This document shows, in pieces, positions 61,056 to 64,000 of a stretch of DNA of 64,000 bases. The stretch comes from Calothrix sp. FI2-JRJ7 (GTDB lineage Bacteria > Cyanobacteriota > Cyanobacteriia > Cyanobacteriales > Nostocaceae). Made by a program: the position numbers and the translations under genes. The notes beneath the pieces are model-generated. The model saw nothing but the letters and a program-made list of their open reading frames with translations, was not told where the DNA came from and ran no database searches. Position 1 is the first letter of the stretch. Every line of letters starts with the position of its first letter. Where the stretch lies: contig JAHHGX010000013.1 of assembly GCA_019359675.1 (NCBI GenBank), positions 1-64,000 on the forward strand. The letters run 5' to 3'.

Positions 61056-61706
61056 TCAATTCTCCAACTTCGAGCCGTTAAGAATCGAAGTCCAAAAAAC
61101 ATAATTTTTGTTTTTTTGATAGCGCGCGTCGCTTTTAACAATGCTCATGAATTCTCTATGCCCAGAGCGCGATTGACCAACTAAGCAACCAGCAGAGGCG
61201 CCTTCAACAGTCTTCCAGTCGTAACCCCAGTGTTGGTTGACACCAATGCCAGTTTGAATAACAACTGGGTCATCGGTTCTCAATCCGTCTTTGTTTATAT
61301 CACGATGACCGCGCAATTGACCAACGCGCAAGCCATTGTCAAGCTCCTCGCCAGCTTCCCAAAGTTGGACAAGCGCTTCATGGTCTTTATGTTTACCAAC
61401 TACCCAAGCTTTGTACTGACCAAATGCAATACGAAAGGCGCCTTGTGCATTAAGTGGCTTAAGCGTGTACTTCCAGCCCGGTTCAGTTGTAGCTTTCCAT
61501 GCGCCGAGTAATCTTGGTTTATCGTCGGTCACGTCATAAACTAACCGCACATCGTTCCATTCGTTCATGCGGTCGCCGTTGGCTTTGCCGTTTAAATCCA
61601 CGCCTTCAATGTAGACAATATTAACTTCGCCTTCGGTGAAAACTTTATGGTTAAGTTTCTGCTGAGTCTTGATAATTCTGCTTAAGAAGTCTGTTCCAAG
61701 TTGCAT
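61056..61706 (-). CDS. YkuD-like L,D-transpeptidase/carboxypeptidase fold protein
   Basis: 216 residues. The C-terminal half has an H-x2 to S-x-GC arrangement (NQHWGYDWKTVEGASAGCLVG), like the HG...S.GC catalytic motif of YkuD-family L,D-transpeptidases; the Ser-Ala-Gly-Cys differs from the usual SHGC. The N-terminal half (VNIVYIEGVDLNG, VRLVYDVTDDKP) is strand-rich. Directly ahead of the lysozyme, it could be a second cell-wall enzyme or an accessory endopeptidase. The family call is moderate. Confidence 0.6.
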   Translation of the reverse strand: MQLGTDFLSRIIKTQQKLNHKVFTEGEVNIVYIEGVDLNGKANGDRMNEWNDVRLVYDVTDDKPRLLGAWKATTEPGWKYTLKPLNAQGAFRIAFGQYKAWVVGKHKDHEALVQLWEAGEELDNGLRVGQLRGHRDINKDGLRTDDPVVIQTGIGVNQHWGYDWKTVEGASAGCLVGQSRSGHREFMSIVKSDARYQKNKNYVFWTSILNGSKLEN

Positions 61707-61741
61707 GTTTGTACCTGTGCTTTATAACTCAGGATTCCATC

Positions 61742-61759
61742 AACTTCGTATCCGAAGCT
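61742..61759. repeat. Degenerate palindrome AACTTCGTATCCGAAGCT
   Basis: Copy with one compensated arm position changed on both sides, which keeps the hairpin symmetric. Confidence 0.65.
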
Positions 61760-61794
61760 AAAATAGATGCGCCAGCAACTATAGCAATGATAAA

Positions 61795-62067
61795 ATGCCT
61801 AAATTTAGAAAGAAGCCTGTAGTAATCGAAGCTATGCAGTTTAGTGACTTAGATAGCTATTTAGAAATCCTGAAATGGATGAAAATTTGCGGCGACACTG
61901 TTGCTTTAGCGAACGAGGTTAAATACGTCACGCCTCTTATGTTAATCCCAACGCCTGAAGGTGTTATGGCGGCTAACCCTACTGATTGGATTATTAGGGG
62001 AGTAAAGAATGAATTCTATCCATGTAAGAATGACATTTTTCTTGCCACTTACGAGAAGTGCGATTAG
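61795..62067 (+). CDS. Conserved small phage protein
   Basis: 90 residues. It shows a pattern recurrent in phage genomes: FRKKPVVIEAMQF near the start, then LMLIPTPEGVMAANPTDWIIRGVKNEFYPCKNDIFLATYE. The family is widespread but without a known function. It precedes the RNA copy B by about 20 bases on the same strand, like the gene at 22189 precedes copy A. Confidence 0.75.
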   Translation: MPKFRKKPVVIEAMQFSDLDSYLEILKWMKICGDTVALANEVKYVTPLMLIPTPEGVMAANPTDWIIRGVKNEFYPCKNDIFLATYEKCD

Positions 62068-62074
62068 AGCCGTG

Positions 62075-62080
62075 TATAAT
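62075..62080 (+). promoter_or_regulatory. -10 box TATAAT of the second RNA copy
   Basis: Perfect TATAAT whose last base is seven bases before the ACGCGCA arm of the RNA, as expected for a transcription start at the first base of the closing stem. No strong -35. Confidence 0.6.
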
Positions 62081-62085
62081 AATAC

Positions 62086-62231
62086 TTACGCGCATGATGG
62101 AAGTTGTACAGCCTTTATAATTGTGGCTTCATGCCAAATTGTTGCTCTGATAGTACAGATAGCAGACAAAGGGTGGAACCGGAAGCCGTCCGATTAGAGC
62201 TTCGTCCAAGTGCAAGTCTTGGTGCGCGTTT
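62086..62231 (+). ncRNA. Pseudoknotted small RNA, copy B
   Basis: About 146 bases, paralogue of 22681-22847. Closing stem ACGCGCA (62088-62094) with TGCGCGT (62223-62229). Stem 2: ATGGAAGT with GGCTTCAT (62097-62104, 62125-62132). Long-range pairing TTGTAC (62104-62109) with GTACAG (62153-62158). Stem 3: GAAGC/GCTTC (62182-62186, 62199-62203). Stem 4: CCAAG/CTTGG around TGCAAGT (62211-62217), directly abutting the closing stem. Compared with copy A, stems 3 and 4 and the pseudoknot have changed on both sides and still pair, which is strong evidence for a conserved fold. A TATAAT lies just upstream. Its 3' end touches a palindrome (62237-62254). Confidence 0.75.
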
Positions 62232-62234
62232 TAT

Positions 62235-62519
62235 TTACCTTCGGATAAGAAGGTGTTTTGTTTTCCTCAGTTTTTTATCCCGTAGATAAAGCAACCAAGT
62301 AATAAGCGCAGGCGCCGTGAACAGCAACAAAATTGCTGATGCTGATATATTGATTATCACTTGCTCACCTCCAATAACCTTCTGTTCACGTAGTGTCTCC
62401 AAAGGAGAATACGAAGGTGGTCTATGTTCATAAGAAGTCGGGCACACAGAAGTATCTTCTGATACCTCTATGGCACCTCGACATAGCTCGCGCTCAAAGT
62501 AATCACGGCGCCGCATCAC
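62235..62519 (-). CDS. Single-pass membrane protein, holin or spanin candidate
   Basis: 94 residues. A hydrophilic N-terminal half (RRRDYFERELCRGAIEVSED) is followed by one transmembrane segment (VIINISASAILLLFTAPALITWLLYL) and a short basic end (RDKKLRKTKHLLIRR). The last codons come from an 18-bp palindrome copy (62237-62254). It overlaps the upstream two-segment membrane protein gene. A holin or antiholin role is inferred from its proximity to the lysozyme. Confidence 0.55.
   Translation of the reverse strand: MMRRRDYFERELCRGAIEVSEDTSVCPTSYEHRPPSYSPLETLREQKVIGGEQVIINISASAILLLFTAPALITWLLYLRDKKLRKTKHLLIRR
62237..62254. repeat. 18-bp palindrome ACCTTCGGATAAGAAGGT, in coding frame
   Basis: Forms the last codons and flank of the leftward membrane protein gene, encoding HLLIRR, and lies directly after RNA copy B. 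Confidence 0.8.
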
Positions 62520-62827
62520 TCTTCCTCCTCTCGTTCGTTGGTTTCTCGGCTAGTTTCTCGTCCAAAAAGCCTGCCCACAGCGGCAGTGATAGCATCAGTA
62601 TTTAGTCCCAAGATTGAGGCGATAAAAACAACCGAGGGGATGAAAACATGCGCTGGCACTTCGCGCGTCGCAATTTTTATTTGCGGGTTCTTGTCGGCAC
62701 CTACATATTCAACCTGTAAGTCGAGCGCTTGAAGACTAACAAGCGCAGTCAAAAAAATTGCAAAAAGATATGAATAACCTTTGCCAATGGTTACTATTTT
62801 TTTCTCACTTTTTTCATTCTCTTCCAT
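62516..62827 (-). CDS. Two-segment membrane protein, holin-like
   Basis: 103 residues. N-terminal charged residues, a first hydrophobic segment (YLFAIFLTALVSLQAL), a loop with VEYVGADKNPQ, a second segment (AHVFIPSVVFIASILGL), and a charged tail (RETSRETNEREEEE). This size and layout fit phage holins. It is overlapped by the next membrane gene (ATGA-type) and follows the ParB-like gene by one base. Confidence 0.6.
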   Translation of the reverse strand: MEENEKSEKKIVTIGKGYSYLFAIFLTALVSLQALDLQVEYVGADKNPQIKIATREVPAHVFIPSVVFIASILGLNTDAITAAVGRLFGRETSRETNEREEEE

Positions 62828-62828
62828 C

Positions 62829-63707
62829 TCAAATGCCGATTGGTTCTGTTGTTAAAAATTCCCCAAATTCCTTGATAAGTAATTCTTCGGCTTTCTTCAA
62901 TTGGCTTTCAGGCAAGCGCAACACAATGCTAATTAAGCGCTGCCTATTATTTCCATCGCTTGTGATTGGCGTAACAGGTGCCTCAGTGCGCTCGTATGTG
63001 ACTTCACTTATAGGCGCCTTCACATCACCTAATTCCGACTTTGCAAAAGGATAATAACTACCATCGGGCAATTTACACTGATACAAGTCGCCTGATTTGA
63101 TTTCGACTAGCTCTACTTCTTGACCGTAATATTCAGGAATGTCGGGAGAAATTACCTTGAATTTTTGCTCTGTGGTTGAGGCGCCGCCAGAACCTCTATA
63201 AGAATAGCTTTGCCCACCGCGCGTAACTTCCTTGACTTCAGACTTCTCAATCTCGCCGCTCTGTTCAAGTTTACGGCGCCAGTCGGTAATAGTTATATCA
63301 GCCACTCCGCAGTGACGAGCGATTTCTTTATTGCTTTTCAAATGCCCGTAAGGATGTTTTAATGCGCCTATTATCGCGCGTTGTTTATCCGCATTTGAGC
63401 GCTTTAATGCGTGGTGTTGGTTGACTGCAAAGCTGTGCCAAATGGCATCTTGTTGCGTACCTTGACGAATTTCAGCTTTGATTTTATCTAATCCGCGCCT
63501 GGTTGTGGCCGCTAATCGATGAAAGCCATCAGTTAACCAATAATTGCTTCCATCGAAATATAAAAGTATTGGGTCAAATGAGGCGCCGTCACCAAGAGCA
63601 AGCACTAAATCTTCAATGTGGTTTTCGTCTAATTCGGCGCGCGGTTGGGTACCACCATCGCGGCGGATATGGTGAATAGAAATTTCTATATAAGCTTCAG
63701 TGTTCAT
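62829..63707 (-). CDS. ParB/Srx-like DNA-binding protein
   Basis: 292 residues. Residues 5-95 are a ParB N-terminal domain: ISIHHIRRDGGTQPRAELDENHIEDLVLAL, FDPILLYFDGSNYWLTDGFHRLAATTRRG. Residues 105-150 add an HTH (HPYGHLKSNKEIARHCGVADITITDWRRKLE). A strand-rich C-terminal part follows. Phage-encoded members usually act in genome partition or regulation. It overlaps the sigma-like gene (63697-63707). Confidence 0.8.
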   Translation of the reverse strand: MNTEAYIEISIHHIRRDGGTQPRAELDENHIEDLVLALGDGASFDPILLYFDGSNYWLTDGFHRLAATTRRGLDKIKAEIRQGTQQDAIWHSFAVNQHHALKRSNADKQRAIIGALKHPYGHLKSNKEIARHCGVADITITDWRRKLEQSGEIEKSEVKEVTRGGQSYSYRGSGGASTTEQKFKVISPDIPEYYGQEVELVEIKSGDLYQCKLPDGSYYPFAKSELGDVKAPISEVTYERTEAPVTPITSDGNNRQRLISIVLRLPESQLKKAEELLIKEFGEFLTTEPIGI

Positions 63708-64000
63708 AATTACTTGATAAATAAGAATTTAATAAATATAGCGCCTCGGCTATAGTTGCCTCTATTGTTATAGTCGAGGTTTTTAGATTGTTAGCAATAT
63801 ATTGAATTGATTTGCCTTGGAAAAAGCGCTGTGTAATACAATATCTTTGTCTTGAGTCTAGCTTTGCTAAAGCTTCATAAACAGGCGAATTATCTTCAGT
63901 ACGCGCCTCGTCAATCATTGGCTCATAAGGCAATTCATCCCAAGATACTTTAGCAGGCGCCGAATTTAGCGCCGTAATTTCCTTCCACTGCTCTTCATTA
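63697..64000 (-). CDS. Sigma-70 region 4-like protein, partial at window edge
   Basis: The frame stays open from 63697 to the right window end, at least 100 codons, so the gene continues outside. LDSRQRYCITQRFFQGKSIQYIANNLKTSTITIEATIAEALYLLNSYL matches sigma-70 region 4 (L..RQR..I..RFF.G.S...IA..L.TS..T......AL..L). No region 2 is visible in the part seen. A phage sigma factor could explain the unusual promoters in this genome, but this is inference. Confidence 0.6.
   Translation of the reverse strand, partial: NEEQWKEITALNSAPAKVSWDELPYEPMIDEARTEDNSPVYEALAKLDSRQRYCITQRFFQGKSIQYIANNLKTSTITIEATIAEALYLLNSYLSSNYEH

Noticed and set aside
22681-62231. Copies A and B as remnants of an IS200/605-type element with IscB/TnpB
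   Set aside because: No transposase or nuclease frame of that type lies next to either copy; kept only as a hypothesis to be tested by a covariance search.
1-64000. Direct terminal repeats or a complete circular genome
   Set aside because: No matching ends were seen in the first and last hundred bases, and the last gene is cut off.

Overview
This 64 kb window reads as one long stretch of a long-tailed bacteriophage (or phage-plasmid) of a filamentous, phycobilisome-containing cyanobacterium. The host inference rests on an NblA-like phycobilisome-degradation protein inside the virion operon, cyanobacterial dispersed repeats, and an extremely iterated palindrome, GGCGCC, which takes the place HIP1 (GCGATCGC) has in cyanobacterial chromosomes. 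GATC is almost absent. No rRNA, no convincing tRNA, no CRISPR array and no transposase gene were seen. No large terminase or DNA polymerase is visible, so the genome probably continues beyond the window; the last gene runs off the right edge.

Layout. 0.05-10.1 kb (+): DUF4055-type portal, minor head protein, a Gp49/Sf6 gp66-family protein, NblA, head-tail joining proteins, tail tube, and the tail chaperone pair with a G GGA AAA frameshift site. 10.4-18.8 kb (+): a 2786-residue tape measure protein with an embedded zincin-like HExxH motif. 18.9-22.7 kb: a Cro/CI-like repressor, an antirepressor, small genes and a candidate RNA. 22.8-29.5 kb (-): tail tip and fibre genes. 29.5-34.7 kb (+): scaffold, major capsid, decoration and fibre genes, so the head genes are split by the tail block. 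35.0-36.5 kb: tyrosine recombinase with 10-bp iterons, and a possible excisionase. 36.5-40.8 kb (-): replication initiator-like protein, small winged-helix proteins and a ParB-like regulator. 41-46 kb: regulators, HAD phosphatase, GIY-YIG nuclease. 46.8-49.2 kb (+): ERF annealing protein, ASCH protein, a Csx3-like protein and a winged-helix protein. 49.3-54.4 kb (-): a tightly coupled operon of membrane proteins and a membrane-anchored ATPase whose 3' end carries a dnaX-like A AAA AAG site leading into an HNH nuclease frame. 54.5-60 kb: DNA-binding and small proteins. 60.2-64 kb: lysozyme, YkuD-like enzyme, two holin-like membrane proteins, a ParB/Srx-like protein and a sigma region 4-like protein.

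How it may work together (inference). The integrase, repressor and antirepressor suggest a temperate element. NblA would release amino acids from phycobilisomes during virion production. Csx3 may destroy type III CRISPR cyclic oligoadenylate signals. ERF handles recombination and the 60-63 kb genes lyse the cell. Two copies of an independently transcribed, pseudoknotted RNA with compensatory base changes, and the ATPase-HNH frameshift operon, are the strongest candidates for undescribed biology. An 18-bp palindrome family, in about 18 copies, lies both between and in frame within genes, where it repeatedly encodes PSDTK.
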